From Sambucus nigra (taxonomy: Eukaryota; Streptophyta; Magnoliopsida; Dipsacales; Adoxaceae), in assembly GCA_949130495.1 (NCBI GenBank), contig OX422208.1:684758202-684822201 (forward strand): 64,000 nt of DNA, read 5' to 3'. The notes under the pieces were generated by a model. That model worked only from the letters and a program-made list of their open reading frames with translations, searched no databases and had not been told where the DNA came from. Below are positions 11,571 to 25,899 of the stretch, in pieces. The first letter of the stretch is position 1. Every line of letters begins with the position of its first letter. The position numbers and the translations under genes are program-made.

Positions 11571-12800
11571 CTAAGTAGGATACTGTTGGAATTTTATTAT
11601 TAAAACCATGTTTAGTGACATTTATTATTTATCAATTAAATTTTGTCTTAGATCTTTTTTATATATGAATCATGCTTCTTGGAATGAGTTATAAATTTTA
11701 TAAATATATTTTATATATGTCGATCGATCAATTGTACTTAGTAGGAATTGTGGTGAGTTGGGTTCATACCAATCACAAAAGATTATAATTATGATTATAG
11801 TGCAATTGAATAATTCAGAACCTCAAAAGGGAGGTGACATATTATTGATAAAGTTGTGTGTACAATCTTAATAGTTTATTATGACTATGGAAACCTATCT
11901 GATAGTTCAAGAACTTGTCTCATAGTTAAAGGAGATTGTACCTATACATGAAGAATGTGTTAAACAAGACCAAAGGTGATATTTAAGTCTAGATGCCGAT
12001 TAGATTAAGTTTGCATAATCTCACAGTTTGCAAAGGATGCATAATTTATCAATCCTGAGGAATATAAGGATTGAAATATATACACAATTATTTCTTAAAT
12101 TATTATGAGTGACATTCAATTTATTAGGTATAAATATCTCCAAGTTGGGTAATCATTGTGTGGACATGCCCTAGATCATAGTTCGAAGGAATCTACATCC
12201 GGGAGATATCTTGGTTTGTGATACCCCTTTAGTAAACTTATAAGTTTTGATTCTATCAGTAAGCCTAGTCAATGGATTATTTTATGATTAGGCAGACATC
12301 AAATAAGTTAAGTTTGAGATTAAGGAATAAAAAATATGTTGGTGAAAATCGGTTAGCGACGAATTAAATTTCACTAAGAGGGTATTATGTACTTTACGCA
12401 TGGAATTAAATTATGTAATATCTAACTTTGAAAACAATGACTCTTTATTTGATAATTCTTAGACAGTTAAATTTGAGTGTAATTGTAATTATCTAGTAGA
12501 TTTAATTACAAGAAAATATAAAGGAAATGAATTACAGGGTTGTAATGTGAGATTTCCATGTTCTGTTTGCAAACCAGTTTAATTATTTAGCCTTGGGCCT
12601 CCAATATAGTCCTTTTCAAAGAATAAAACCGTTAATTCCCTAATTACTCAAAACATCTTTAGTCGGCCTTGATTTTGACACTATAGTAGGATTTTTTGGA
12701 ATGAGGACCTCATTTGAAACAATGGGTTCTTTCATTTAAAATTGATTTAAATGATGGCACAACATTCCAGGGCGTAGCACTCGAAAAATATCAATCTTCT

Positions 12801-12918
12801 CATGAGGTACCCTGGTGAGAGTATCTCATTCGAACCAGGGCCTCTCGCATTCGAACAAGGACCTACTTTTAGGAAAATGTGTTTTACCTGTAGTGTTTTA
12901 TGTTGTGTGGTATAAATA
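12801..12918 (+). promoter_or_regulatory. Paired TTCGAA palindromes upstream of the LTR TATA box
   Basis: Two CATTCGAAC words have palindrome centres at 12831.5 and 12852.5, a pitch of 21 bp. A more diverged CATGAGGTACC unit stands 26 bp before them. The TATA box at 12911-12918 lies about 55 bp downstream. Confidence 0.6.
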
Positions 12919-12979
12919 ACTTCGGGGACATATTTTCTCATGTATTAAATGAGAATAAATCACTTTTCTCAATCTTATC

Positions 12980-12982
<3 letters not shown>

Positions 12983-13071
<89 letters not shown>
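12983..13071. repeat. (AT)n(AG)n compound microsatellite
   Basis: About 63 bp of AT passes directly into about 26 bp of AG. The same compound form occurs at 23933-24056 in a different retrotransposon family. Confidence 0.95.
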
Positions 13072-13075
<4 letters not shown>

Positions 13076-13365
13076 AAAATTTAGTGAAAAGGAGAGAAGA
13101 ACGAGAAATGTCTTCTTAATAGCTTAAGATTCTAGTCTCAAGTGGTGACCATGCATCTTTCTTATTTCTTATGATCGTATACTGGAAGATCCGAGTCATC
13201 TCTAAATATTAGCCTATGTATTGGATCACGTACAAGATCCTCAAAGGTATAGTGATCTAAAATTCATATTCAATCTTCAAATCTAGTTACATTGCTTTGT
13301 TTCTAAAATATAATCAATAAAAAAATTTGGGAAAGTAATGTTTTCTATAATATCAATCCCCATCA

Positions 13366-15229
13366 GTGTCAACCTCGCTGATAATGTCGTTTTTGAATAT
13401 TTCCACTTATCTTCTTATAAAGTTGAAGATGAACTTTGAGTTCCAATGCAACAAGTGAGAAACCACCAATACATTTATTACTTCGTGGGATGTGCGATTC
13501 CAAATGGTTGATTGAAGTGTTTAAAGTGTTTGGCTTTATCAAAATATACTTATAATGTATTATTGAAATATTAAAAATTTAAGTCTCTTAGGAAAACAGT
13601 TGGAAAATATTTTTTCAAGTCTTAAGAAGATTTAATCATACTTCAAATGACTTTAAATCGAGCTCAAAACATTAATGTCTTAAAAATACAAAAAAGGTTT
13701 TTAGCTCTCTAGACATTTTATTTCTTTTAGCTTGATATAAATAATGGTGATAACCTTACAAAAACCCTAGTTTTGTTTTTAGAGAGAAAAATTACAAATA
13801 TAACCCTTCAAACTTGTGTCACAAGTACTCAATACTATAAGTAATTATTGTTCACACAAAATAAACTCACTTGCTACTTTAACCAAAAGATATGATAAGA
13901 AACTCAAACCTTGCTAAAATTATCTCAAAAAGATTTTCCTATAGGCTTTTTATGGATCCTTCGTTGATGCGGAGTTTAGCTTCTCCAACAAGACTCTTCA
14001 ATAACTAAGGTCGCACATGTGGCTAAGGAAGAGTTCAAGAGAAAACCATTGAACCACGACTAGCAAAAAGTACACTTCACTAACACGAAAGTCTTCTTTA
14101 CTACAGCGAAGAAGGTTGTGCCTGAGATGAAAGTTTGCCCAGTTTCACAAACATGATTTAATTTTTTCATATTTACCTGTTCATTTTATACTCTTGGTTC
14201 GATGTTAATAAAATATATTTGTACAAAATTTGACTTAAGTGATGACGGATTTGATATTTGTAATCTACGGGTGCATAATCAAATCTTATGTAATGTGAAA
14301 ATACTCACAACACACACATTTTTAGTTTCAAGAAACTCATCTGTACAATAATGGTATATTGTATTTGAGTGAAATCATTGGTATTTCAAAAATTGGGAAA
14401 ATGATAAAATTTCTAGAATATGAATTAACAATAGTCTCATACAATAGTTTGGCAAAGAAAACTAACTCATGCATTATTAACTGTCAGGGGGACATTTTTT
14501 CAAAGCTATTTCACTATATTACTTTATGTTTGAAAAGGACATTAAATTTTCCAAAAACAATAGTAATGTATTTTGAAGGCACCAATATTTATAATAATTG
14601 AGAAACAATAATCTGCTCATTGGGTGTTATTTCCCCGCAACACTATACCATAATCTGCTCACGGAGTGTTATTTCCCTACAAAAATATATAGTGTTGAAT
14701 GGTTCTATTTATTATTGGACAATAATAAGTGATACCACAGGATTAGTACCTTCCAAATGTCCAATAAAATAATATGAAATATATAATTGTAAAGAATTAT
14801 ATGAGCACACGCAATGTAAATACCATACGAAGAAAAAAATAATGTCTTGTTAATATTGCCAACTAGTAAATTAAACCTTTGAAATGAAAGAAAAAAATTT
14901 AATTTAAATTCAAGTGAGAATCTAGTACCTTTTTCACATTATCGATGAATCTTTGAGGAGTTAAGATTGAAACTTGTAGAGACTGATTAGCCGAGTTGAA
15001 TATACAAATCGTTGCATTGGTACAAGGAAAGCATAGTGTAATGACAATAGACAATGTGACTTATATAAGTGTCAGGTTTTCGTATTTTTTTTCTTCTTTT
15101 TACCCTCAAATATTTATACATTTTTATTGATCTCAAGCCTCATATTTATACTAATCAATGGACAAGAAAGACCAAATTGGCCATAATACTAGTGTTGCAT
15201 TGAATTCTAGAGAGTTAGTAAGACAATTC
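13366..15229. other. AT-rich DNA, no gene; contains a 42-bp duplication
   Basis: No domain or LTR was recognised. A tandem duplication of 42 bp lies at 14608-14649 and 14650-14691; both copies begin ATAATCTGCTCA and share a GTGTTATTTCCC block. The rest may be old, decayed repeats or the original insertion locus. Confidence 0.45.
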
Positions 15230-15565
15230 TGTTGAAACAAAGACCTTTAGTCTTGTATAAAATTTTTAAAAAGTGAAGCCCTACCTATTGTTGCCTTTTT
15301 GTTCACAGATAGAGAAGATTATATGTCCAACTTTTGACTGTTGGCATTTTTTATTTTAATCAAAAGTGGGAAACCAAGAAACCATCTTTTCTTATTTTTC
15401 TCCATGCTTTACTCCCTGATTTATGCCATGTGTTCCTCCATCTTTTAAGAAATGTTAATACAATGTTGCATTATTATTATCAACGAATACACTTGAAAAA
15501 TATTATCTCTATGTATTCACCAAAGCAAACAATTGATGATTTTTTTTTCATAAAAATATTTCATA
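15230..15565 (+). repeat. Copia B 5' LTR (aligned part)
   Basis: This 336-bp stretch aligns with 60606-60949. Shared blocks include CTTTTGACTGTTGG, AATCAAAAGTGGGAAA and TTTATGC-ATGTGTTCCTCC. The LTR probably continues for some way past 15565, but the right copy is lost there. I could not find a convincing primer site. Confidence 0.82.
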
Positions 15566-15889
15566 ATATTAACGACAATATTGTGATATTGAACGGGTGA
15601 TACTATACCAGATTACAACTGTGCATAATTTTTTGAGACACAAATTATTTCCAATTTTGGGTTCTTTTATCTAGGTGTGACGGGACATTATAAGTACCCC
15701 ATCACTATTTTAAGCAGAGTCATGAAACACCTTAAAGAGATAGAACTAGTCCGTGACTTAGCCATGTTATTTTTTATTGTTGGATTTTCACATTTTATAA
15801 TTCCGTTCCATTTTCTTATCACACATACAAAAATTTTAATGTGTTTTATTTATCTGTTATGGACTCAAAAAATCACTCTTCACCCTATG

Positions 15890-16120
15890 GTCTTATTGGC
15901 TTAAACATACTTTCAAATTTTAGGGGTTAAATTTCAAAGGGTTGAGACAAACAATGTTGTTATTTTCTCACCATAAAAAAATAGTAGGCTGTATTGTGTC
16001 AAATAATCCCAATGCATCCGAACCTCCTAGGTCTAATGAGACTAGGTATACTAAAACTTGAGAAAAAAAATATTTTTTATGCAAAAATTCTATTTTGAAA
16101 GACCTTGGTGACGATCTTTA
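15890..16120 (+). pseudogene. Copia B gag, N-terminal part
   Basis: A degraded frame reads NFRG-NFKGWDKQCCYFLTI and ends FLCKNSILKDLGDDLYD. This follows the copia gag pattern in which FLCRNYI...GLSDDLYD precedes a KELW..LEKKYGTD block. That next block is found 40 kb away at 56351. Gag forms the particle in which reverse transcription takes place. In-frame stops are present. Confidence 0.8.
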
Positions 16121-16561
16121 TGACTATTATGGGGACCGAAGTAATTAGGCCCATTTTCAAGTTGGCCAAACAGGCTCAGCAGGGAATAAAGCTCGCCCGA
16201 CCCAACTTTTTTGTTAAATAAGATGACAAATTTATCACGTGGACAAATATATTGGGATAATGTCCAAACGGTTACCAAAAGTCTCAGAAAGATATTTAGG
16301 GACACCACACAAGTTGATCACAATCTGAGGAGTTCCTTATACAACTCAAACACTTAGCAATCACTATAAATGTAACCCTCACCCAGGGGATAAAGGGATG
16401 AAAATAAAAAGTTAAGAGCACTTAATAAGAAAGACAGTAACCACTGTGTGCACATAGACAATTTTCCTAACCATGTACATCTTGTGTAGTGATTGTCATC
16501 TTTATTATATCCTTTATATTAATTTCTGGATCTATTTAATTGTGATTAATTTGCACTCACA
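16121..16561 (+). repeat. Tat element 5' LTR
   Basis: It aligns with 53474-53809 plus 56248-56350. Shared blocks are AAGTTGGCCAAA, GGGAATAAAGCTCGCCCG and CACTATAAATGTAACCCTCA, which contains a TATA box at 16365-16372. The exact left edge is uncertain by a few bases. Confidence 0.87.
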
Positions 16562-16563
16562 AT

Positions 16564-16581
16564 TGGCGACGTCTGTGGGAA
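16564..16581 (+). other. Tat-type primer-binding site
   Basis: TGGCGACGTCTGTGGGAA lies two bases past the LTR end. It differs in one base from the TGGCGCCGTCTGTGGGAA site usual for Tat-lineage elements. Confidence 0.85.
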
Positions 16582-16609
16582 GCGATTGTATCCTCCATGA
16601 AAGAATTTT

Positions 16610-17690
16610 TTACAAGGATTCATGATATCTCAACAACCAAGCAATTCTAATCACAGCGCACCTGGGGATGTATGAGATGATCTAGCCCCATTGAGAGTCA
16701 GGATTGAAGTCCACCAGGAGAACCCCAAGTTTTTCCCAGAGCTATAGCCTTCTGAGGAGAGTCATCAACTGCATAGACCTACCCAGATCTCACGACTGGT
16801 CCATGCTTATGAAGCAATGATCTGATAGCACGAGGCAGTAACTCATATTCAAATCGAAGAGAATACTCACCTCCAACGGTGACTAGAAGAAATAGAGAGA
16901 GAACCCAATAATCGAAACCACCAACTACGGACTCCTAGCCCTCAGGCGCCTAAGACTCATAGCTGAGGAAGGAGTACCAGTCATGACTAATAAAGTTTAG
17001 AGCATGGAATCCATCAAACTAGGCATCATAAGGATAACGAACGCCATAGGGATGACATACAAAGTTTGGTTCGAAAGGAGATGAACCAACACCTTGAAAA
17101 TCAAGGGGAAAGATCCACAAAGGAGATGGCAAGGACAACTCTCATCACTCAAATGAAGTCTCATTTTTCTAAGACCATCGAAGAAGAGGAGCCCCCAAAT
17201 AAATTTTTAACCCCCTATTCAAGATCTACGATGGTAAGACTGATCCCATCGACAATGTTAGGCTATACAGACATGCCATGACTCTATGGAGTCTTAACAA
17301 CTCGCTCATGTGTTGTATTTTCCCCTCAAGTCTGGGCGACGTCACCCAAAATTAGTTTGAAATATTACCTTATAGGTTAACAAAGAGCTTTAAAGCTCTC
17401 ACTGAATCTTTTATGGCTCAGTTCATCACCAATAATGCTCATCCCAAGAGAATGGATTCAATCCATACGATGAGGCAGAAGTCACGGGAGTTTCTGCGCG
17501 AGTACGCCAAGCACTATTGAGAAGTTTTTAATGAAGTGTAGGACTCCTCAGAGAAGGTCATTGTAGTATCCTTAAAAAAACCTAGTCCTTACATCCATGT
17601 TATAACGATCCATTACTAAAACAAAAGCCAATACAATCTATGATCTCATGTCATGAATTAAGAAATACGCCAAGGTGGAAGACGTGGTCC
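16610..17690 (+). pseudogene. Tat element gag
   Basis: Several short frames add up to a decayed retrotransposon gag. Readable pieces include YDGKTDPIDNVRLYRHAM, then ESFMAQFITNNAH and REFLREYAKHYWEVFN, which match the gag core of plant gypsy elements (a DP..H...F..-type helix and the FR.YV.RF block). A charged, glutamine- and arginine-rich N-terminal stretch precedes them. Multiple stops and shifts break it. Confidence 0.72.
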
Positions 17691-17959
17691 ACGCCAGCCA
17701 GTCTGATAAAAGAAGTCCACATTCAACAGTTCCCGCGAGGGCACAAAAGTCACGCATATGCATTAGCTGCTATAAGATCAGTAGTAGACTCAGATCTCAG
17801 GTGAACTATCGAAGTGGAATTCCTCACCAAACCCAGTATTACAAAGACAATAGCTCTCGAGCACGTCCTCTGTGTATAGAAAGGCCCCAATTGGATGGAC
17901 AACATCATTGCATATTTACAGAATGAGGCACAAGTTAGCACATCAGATCAGAGTCAATG
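17691..17959. other. Junction of gag remnant and integrase; protease/RT/RNase H missing
   Basis: The usual 2-kb protease-RT-RNase H part is absent. Sequence moves from the gag end to the integrase zinc-binding region within about 270 bp. The small open frames here show no domain. Confidence 0.6.
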
Positions 17960-19103
17960 CCGCTCATTTTTACTCAGATCCTGGCGACAAGATGTATAAA
18001 GGATCATTCATAAGCCCTACCTGCAGTGCGTGCACCTAAAGGACTTCAAGAAAGTTCTTTATGAAATTATTTGTAAAAGTCATGCAGGAAGAAAGTCCCT
18101 GGAATTCTCAGAAATTAAAGAGGACTACTAGTGTCCTTACATGAAAAAGATGCAACCATTTATGTGCAGAAATATAAGAAGTGCCAGAAATTATCTCCAT
18201 TGGTTCATCATCCATCTAACGATTTGAGGCCCTTGATCAGCCCATGGCTATTTTCACAATGGGGATTGGACATCATGGAACTACTACCTATCGCACCCGA
18301 GAATCATAAGTACTTGCAGGTCGACACAAACTATTTCACTAAGTGGGTAGAGAAAAAACACTTAGTCAATATCAAAGATGCCTACATGATATGGTTCATA
18401 TGGAGAAACATTATAACACGCTTTGGGGTATCGAGAGCAGTCATAACTGATAACGGTGCTCAGTTCGAGAGTGATCGTTTTAAAAAAAATTACGATGAGC
18501 ATAGAATTAGGCACCACTTCAGTTCGGTGGCATACCCTCAAAGTAATAAATAAGAAAAAGCTTCCAACAAAATAATGATTGATGGCCTTCAAAAGGGGCT
18601 GGAAAAAGCAAAAGGCGCTTCGATGAAGGAGCTCACTTATGTTCTTTAGGCATATCGAACTACGCCAAGGAGACTAAATAGGGAAACTCCCTTCACACTT
18701 ACCTATAGAATGGAAGCTATTATACTACTTGAAGCTGATCTCCTAATTGTGAGAGCCAAGATGGCTGATTAAGGACTGAATGCCGATTCCCTTTGCGCTG
18801 AACTTGACCTGGACGATGAATGAAGAGATCATGCTATGATCAAGATAGCCTCATACCAGTGATAATTAGCGAAGGGGTATAATAAGGGGGTCAATTCGAG
18901 GAAATTCCAAGTATGGTATTATGTCCTTAGGAAAGTCCTCGACATCACCGTGAGACCTACGGACTAAAAACTAGGGCCTAACTGGGAGGGAACCTTCGAA
19001 GTAATCAGAGATGATCTGCAGGGATCTTATCACTTGGAAAAAATGGAGGGCAGGGAGATACCAAGAGCATGGAATGCGGCCAACCTTAAAAAGTTCTATT
19101 TTT
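17960..19103 (+). pseudogene. Tat element integrase and pol C-terminus
   Basis: A 140-residue open frame at 18131-18553 contains a CxxC-like CQKLSP block, WGLDIMELLPIAP, VDTNYFTKWVE, NIITRFGVSRAVITDNG and HHFSSVAYPQSNK. These are the gypsy integrase core with the first two catalytic aspartates. At the third site the conserved NGQAE pattern has become NK-stop-EK, so the glutamate codon now encodes lysine. The frame resumes with AYRTTPRRLNRETPF and runs to KLGPNWEGPFEV-like and GSYHLEKMEGREIPRAWN, the typical end of Tat pol. Integrase joins element DNA to the chromosome; this one is inactive. Confidence 0.86.
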
Positions 19104-19744
19104 AGTCTTCTCACATCTCAGTGCATTAGTTTACACAAATTTTCATTTCAAGCTTATGTTGCTCCGAGTTTTATTTCAGTTATAAATAAATAAATGCCAT
19201 TTTTCCATATAATATTCTCAAATCCCTTAAGTGAACTGGCTAATTTACATTGTTTCCTAAGTAACTAACTCACAATTGGTACTTAATCTTTGAAAAATGT
19301 CAATCGAATGATTAGACTTTAATTTAATTACAGTGATAGTTCTGTTCATTTCAATTCAAACTAAAGTCCACAGGTCCTTATCATAACCAACATTGGTGAC
19401 CTCATGACTTGTTGAAGTAAGATAAAAAGCCCTACGGGGGATCCTTAGGCAATAAAACAACTTCTCTTGGTTGATTAGAAACCTGAACGGGTGGTTTGCC
19501 CAAAAACTAGGATCATTTTTGCCATTATCGTTCCTAGACCTAAGGGAGTGTGGCGACACTACCTAACGGGTAAGGAAGATGGAATAACACAGGCAAAGGA
19601 ATATTGAACGGGCAAAATGCAAAAAAAAAGTTGGTATTAATCTTATTCAGCCGGTAAAATACCTGATTACAAAGTGTACCAATTACATGACAAGAAAGTA
19701 CAGAAAGCATAAAAGATTTATAACAGTTTATGATATGTGAGCTA
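19104..19744. other. Tat element spacer between pol and the antisense ORF
   Basis: No gene found. AT-rich DNA lies between the pol end and the start (read left to right) of the antisense ORF, the usual position of the long 3' region in Tat elements. Confidence 0.6.
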
Positions 19745-20105
19745 AAAAAATATTATATTTTCTTCCTCTGACCATCGTCAGGGTTAGGCCTGTACTCATC
19801 ATCACTGTCATGATCTTCCAGGTAGCTCTCGACTAGTTAAATAAGAATAGCACCTAAAAGATCCTATGTCTCATCACGCCTAAATGGGGGTCGGTTATAT
19901 GCAGGACAATCAACCTGGTACATATACAAAAGATGAGAATCCTGAGGTTCCTTAACAAGCTTGAGGGCATTTAGCCAGCCGTGCTTGTAGGCGACGTCTT
20001 GAGCTTCCTATAACTTCATTGGGGCATCTGGCCAACGCTTGTCATAACCTGCTGCCTAATCCACTAGAGGACCCATCCTGAATAAGTAATGGAGCTTCTT
20101 GTTAT
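19745..20105 (-). pseudogene. Antisense ORF of the Tat element, C-terminal part
   Basis: The minus strand reads KLHYLFRMGPLVD, then KRWPDAPMKL-EAQDVAYK, GWLNALKLVKEPQDSHLL and ESYLEDHDSDDEYRP before a stop. Some Tat-lineage elements are known to carry an antisense ORF between pol and the 3' LTR. This is its C-terminus: the frame joins, through the 10-bp host remnant at 23089-23098, the antisense coiled-coil part at 50704. A few stops are present. Its function is unknown. Confidence 0.7.
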
Positions 20106-23088
20106 TGTAATACCCCGTATCTTTATGGCTTTTAATTTGGGGATTTATTAAATTTAATTGAGATAAATTAATTTAATATTAATCCGGATTTTATAATAAA
20201 TAATTACTAGCGTGACGAGAGTCGATAATTATATGTTGAATATTACTAGATGAGTAAAGTAATATATGAGATTGAATTTATTAAAATTATCGCGAGTGAA
20301 TAACATGACAATTATAGAATTTAAGTCGGGACGCGCTTGTGTCATGTCGGGACTAAATTAATGAAATATAAAGTAATTAAATTATAAGTCGCCCGTATGG
20401 TCATTTCGAGTGTGCCAACGTGTTCGGAAGGGTCGAAATAGTCATAAAAATGTACCCGGGGGTTTAGTTTGGGTCTCGGGACGTTTTTAGGCCAAACCGG
20501 TAACCCGGGAGGTCACTTTAGTAATTTTCCTTTTTAAGGCTTAATTATGGACAAAAATTAAAGGAGTATATCTGATGGGAGTGAGAGTCTTTGAGGATTA
20601 GAACTAGTAGAGTTTCAGAGAGGCTAAGGAAGGGAGAAGAGAGAAGACTCCAAAGGAGAGAACCACCCTACCTACACCACCTTTGTTAAATTTCACCCCC
20701 AACGCGTAGATCGGGGAATGAGGGATGCAACCATACCCATCAACACCAGCTAATCAGGCCTGTATATCTGAGGCAACTATCTATCTTGATGTTATTTTGG
20801 TTAATATCATACCCATGCTAGTGTAGGAGAATAATATTGATGTTTCATAAAAAGATAATTGATGTTTGGGACAAATTGTGAAAATTGAAGAATAGAAATC
20901 ATGTTAGAATGATTTCCTTGTTGGATTGAGATTGGTGAACATGAAATTTATGCCCAGTAGATATAGGAATCTGAATATCAATGGAATTCATGTGTAAAAA
21001 TATAAACTAGGGTTAAAGGATAGTTTCTTGAATTCAATTGACTTAATGATGGTTCTTGATGAATTAATGGAAGTGTTATGTTAGAAATCATGGATAATGG
21101 TTTATATAATATTCCTTATGTTTGGTTGGGAGTTTGGGAATCACTAATGGCGATTTGGTGAAGTTTTATGGAGGAAAACCGTAGGTTGGAATAGCATAAC
21201 ATGGGAAAGAACTGCTCGATCGATCGATCGACTCAAGAATGTCGATCGATCAACCTCTTTTCATCGATCCTGAAAATTGAATATTTCTCTCTTTTTGATT
21301 AATTCGAATAAAATACGTAGGGACCCTTGGGAATAATTTTAAGACCATGATGGGACATGGGAAGGACCAGTATGGTCTAAGTAGGGTCCAGGAAATGAAA
21401 TTAAATACGAGATGCAACCATGGGGTAATGGGGGGCAAATAATCTATTAGAATTCGCGCGTACCTTAAGTGAGGTATTAGGAGACTCAAGAAAGACTTAG
21501 ACTAATATGTTAGTGAGGGTACACCTACTGAATTTACATCTAGTAAAAGAAAACACTTCGCGGGATGAGAAGTACTTACGGAATGGCGACAATTGAGAAT
21601 GAAAAGAAATGGGTTAATTTTACGTAGGACTTGGGTGATTTGTACTACGTATGGTATAAATATTATTATGGGTCATGGGCGTACCTAAAATAACAATGAG
21701 AAAAATATATATATATATATATAACCGAGTGCATGTGTGTATATATATAATGATATTGATCTGTGTATACTCATACCCGCGCTACATGCTATCACAGAGG
21801 TTTTCGCGCCGGGACAGTCTTATCTCAATGGGACCTTTATGGGGGGATATTGACTCGTGCCCTAGAACCTAGGATTCCTTGGTACAAGCTATCAGAGAAT
21901 GATAGTCAGACGGTCCTAAGAGATGTGAGGGTATGTGCTGACCTCTTAGTGACTTGGAACTATGCTTCGCCTCCATTTTATGTGTAATGTGTTAATACAG
22001 TTCGAGAGTGATTCCGAACTAGTATTTCCCTTCGTACGAGAGATATGGGGACTTAATAGCAAAGTATGGCAGCACCATATATTTTATGTGGACTACCGAT
22101 TAGTATATGTATATTGTATGAGTAAATTATATATATGCTTATACCTGGAATTCTTCTACTGTGCGTATGAGTGGATAAATATTGAATCAATGCTTTTATT
22201 AAGAACTTGTCACTTCCCAGCAGTATTGAGAAATACATAATTGACTTAAATGATCATTCAGAAGATGGTATTTTAAATAAATCGTAGAATACGACTTCGT
22301 GAATTAGAATTTATGGGAGGAGAATTGGGTTAGACTTATGAGTCATTTTAGTAGTACGATAGGCGTGCACACTGAATGAGAGGTGATAATTATCAAGAGA
22401 GTGTTGCGTACTAACATGTGTGTCATATCAACTAGTAAGCATTTTAAATACTTGCTTAACTATTTTTAAAGCTGAATTACACTCGGGCTCTGACCCGTTT
22501 CCTATCATTTCTCTCTTCTTGTATATATATATATATATATATTATAGGTTCCCAGCCATAGGGGTGTCAGGAGTAGATTCATTGAAATGAACGTGATGCA
22601 GCTTGTGTGGGAGTTGCAGGTCCTTGCAGTAGACGATTCTTCCTTTGACTCCATGGTTTCTGATTTAGTTCTCTTTAGTTAGGGCTTGTGTCGCCCATTT
22701 CCAGATTTCTGTTTAGACTTGAGAGAGTTTTCCTACTTTTCTATTATTTCAGTATTATGTTTTATTTGGGATTATTTTATCTATTACGTTGACAGTAGTT
22801 GTGGATATTTATTTGGATTGCGTAATCTAGTTGGCATAACTCATTTGAATGGTTTTGTTCTATTTATTATTAGTGTTATTCATGAACTGGTTTATACACA
22901 TAAGATCTTTTCAATGGAATTTAAATTGAACAAAATTAAATGTTTTGACACTTAGCTTAATTATTTATTAGGGTGTTAATAAAGAAAATTGTTTTACGAC
23001 AGTGATGCTAAGAATGAACCAACCGAGCACTTTGAATTAATTTAATAAAGGACTGATCACCCAATATTTAATTAGGCAGAGTGTCGCA
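20106..23088 (+). mobile_element. Solo LTR of a Tekay-like gypsy element
   Basis: A 2,983-bp block begins TGTAATACCCCG and ends GCAGAGTGTCGCA. It is flanked by GTTAT on both sides (20101-20105 and 23089-23093). There is no interior, primer site or second LTR, so it is a solo LTR left by recombination. It is related to the LTR of the element at 4574. It holds a TATA box (21655-21662), a CGGGCTCTGACCCG hairpin (22484-22497) and a short (AT)n tract. Open frames inside it have no domain. Confidence 0.9.
21214..21270 (+). promoter_or_regulatory. Palindrome pair with 22-bp pitch (solo LTR)
   Basis: A TCGATCGATCGATCGA palindrome centred at 21223.5 is followed by TCGATCGA centred at 21245.5, 22 bp away. 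A weaker ATCGAT stands 20 bp further on. The TATA box is about 400 bp downstream, further than in other families here. Confidence 0.62.
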
Positions 23089-23103
23089 GTTATCATGGCT
23101 TAG

Positions 23104-25229
<2,126 letters not shown>

Positions 25230-25231
25230 AG

Positions 25232-25246
25232 TGATATTAGAGTGGG
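25232..25246 (+). other. Degenerate primer-binding site
   Basis: TGATATTAGAGTGGG lies two bases after the LTR end and resembles the initiator tRNA-Met site TGGTATCAGAGCTGG with transitions and one G-to-A change. Confidence 0.75.
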
Positions 25247-25304
25247 TTTATCAATTTTTTTATCCTAAAACTCTAGGAGCTTCTTTTGAAATCTATTTCT
25301 GAAA

Positions 25305-25899
25305 ATGGATGAGAGATTTGAGAAGTTAGGTAACCTTTCCCAATCACACCTCTTTGATGGAAACAATTTTCCTTACTAGAAAGTAAGGATGATTGCATTC
25401 ATCCAAGGGACTTTGGGTGATGACCTGTGGCACTTGATTTAAAATGGATATCAACACCCAACTAAACCTTTGTATGAAGCCAGCACTATAAGAATTAAGA
25501 AAAACCTTAGTGAGTTTACAAAAGAAGAAAAATAGATGCCACTGAATAAAAATAAGGGAAAGAATTGCATTTTTATGTCCATTAGTGAGCATGAGTTTAA
25601 ACGCATATCTATCTGCTCTACTTCTAAGGATGCATAGGACACGCTAGTCACCGCCCATAAGGGTGATGGATGTGTTAAGTCTCGAAAAACCCAATGCTAG
25701 TCCAGTAATATAATACCCTCATTATGGATGATAACGAGTCATTTGTGAAGAAATGCTTTAATACTAAAAGCTTTGTTTACAAGGTTGATAACAAAATGTT
25801 ATGGTTGAGTAAACTCCGAATAAACTTTTTGGGCAAAACTCTTTACGAAAAACACAAGATGTTTTGTAAAAGCTTTTCTGAATTTATGGATTAAATTTG
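25305..25899 (+). pseudogene. SIRE-like gag, N-terminal part
   Basis: From the ATG at 25305 the frame reads ERFEKLGNLSQSHLFDGNN, then MIAFIQGTLGDDLWHLI, the plant copia gag start in which FDG.N...WK.RM.AFI is usual. The tryptophan codon after the N-F-P-Y motif is now TAG. Later pieces include DDNESFVKKCFNTKSF and LRINFLGKTLYEKHK. It stops at 25899, where the antisense solo LTR is inserted, and resumes at 27993. Confidence 0.82.

Larger units (their letters stand above)
11584..13365 (+). repeat. Copia A 3' LTR
   Basis: It starts TGTTGGAATTTT directly after a weak purine tract (AAGTAGGATAC) that follows the RNase H end. It probably ends at CCCCATCA near 13365. The end is judged by eye and no second LTR is available to test it, because the 5' half of copia A is missing. 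A TATA box (TATAAATA, 12911-12918) and an (AT)n(AG)n microsatellite lie inside it. Confidence 0.72.

Noticed and set aside
15677..15904. A 75-residue frame with membrane-like segments
   Set aside because: It lies in the copia B LTR or leader region, has no recognisable domain and its composition reflects AT-rich DNA.
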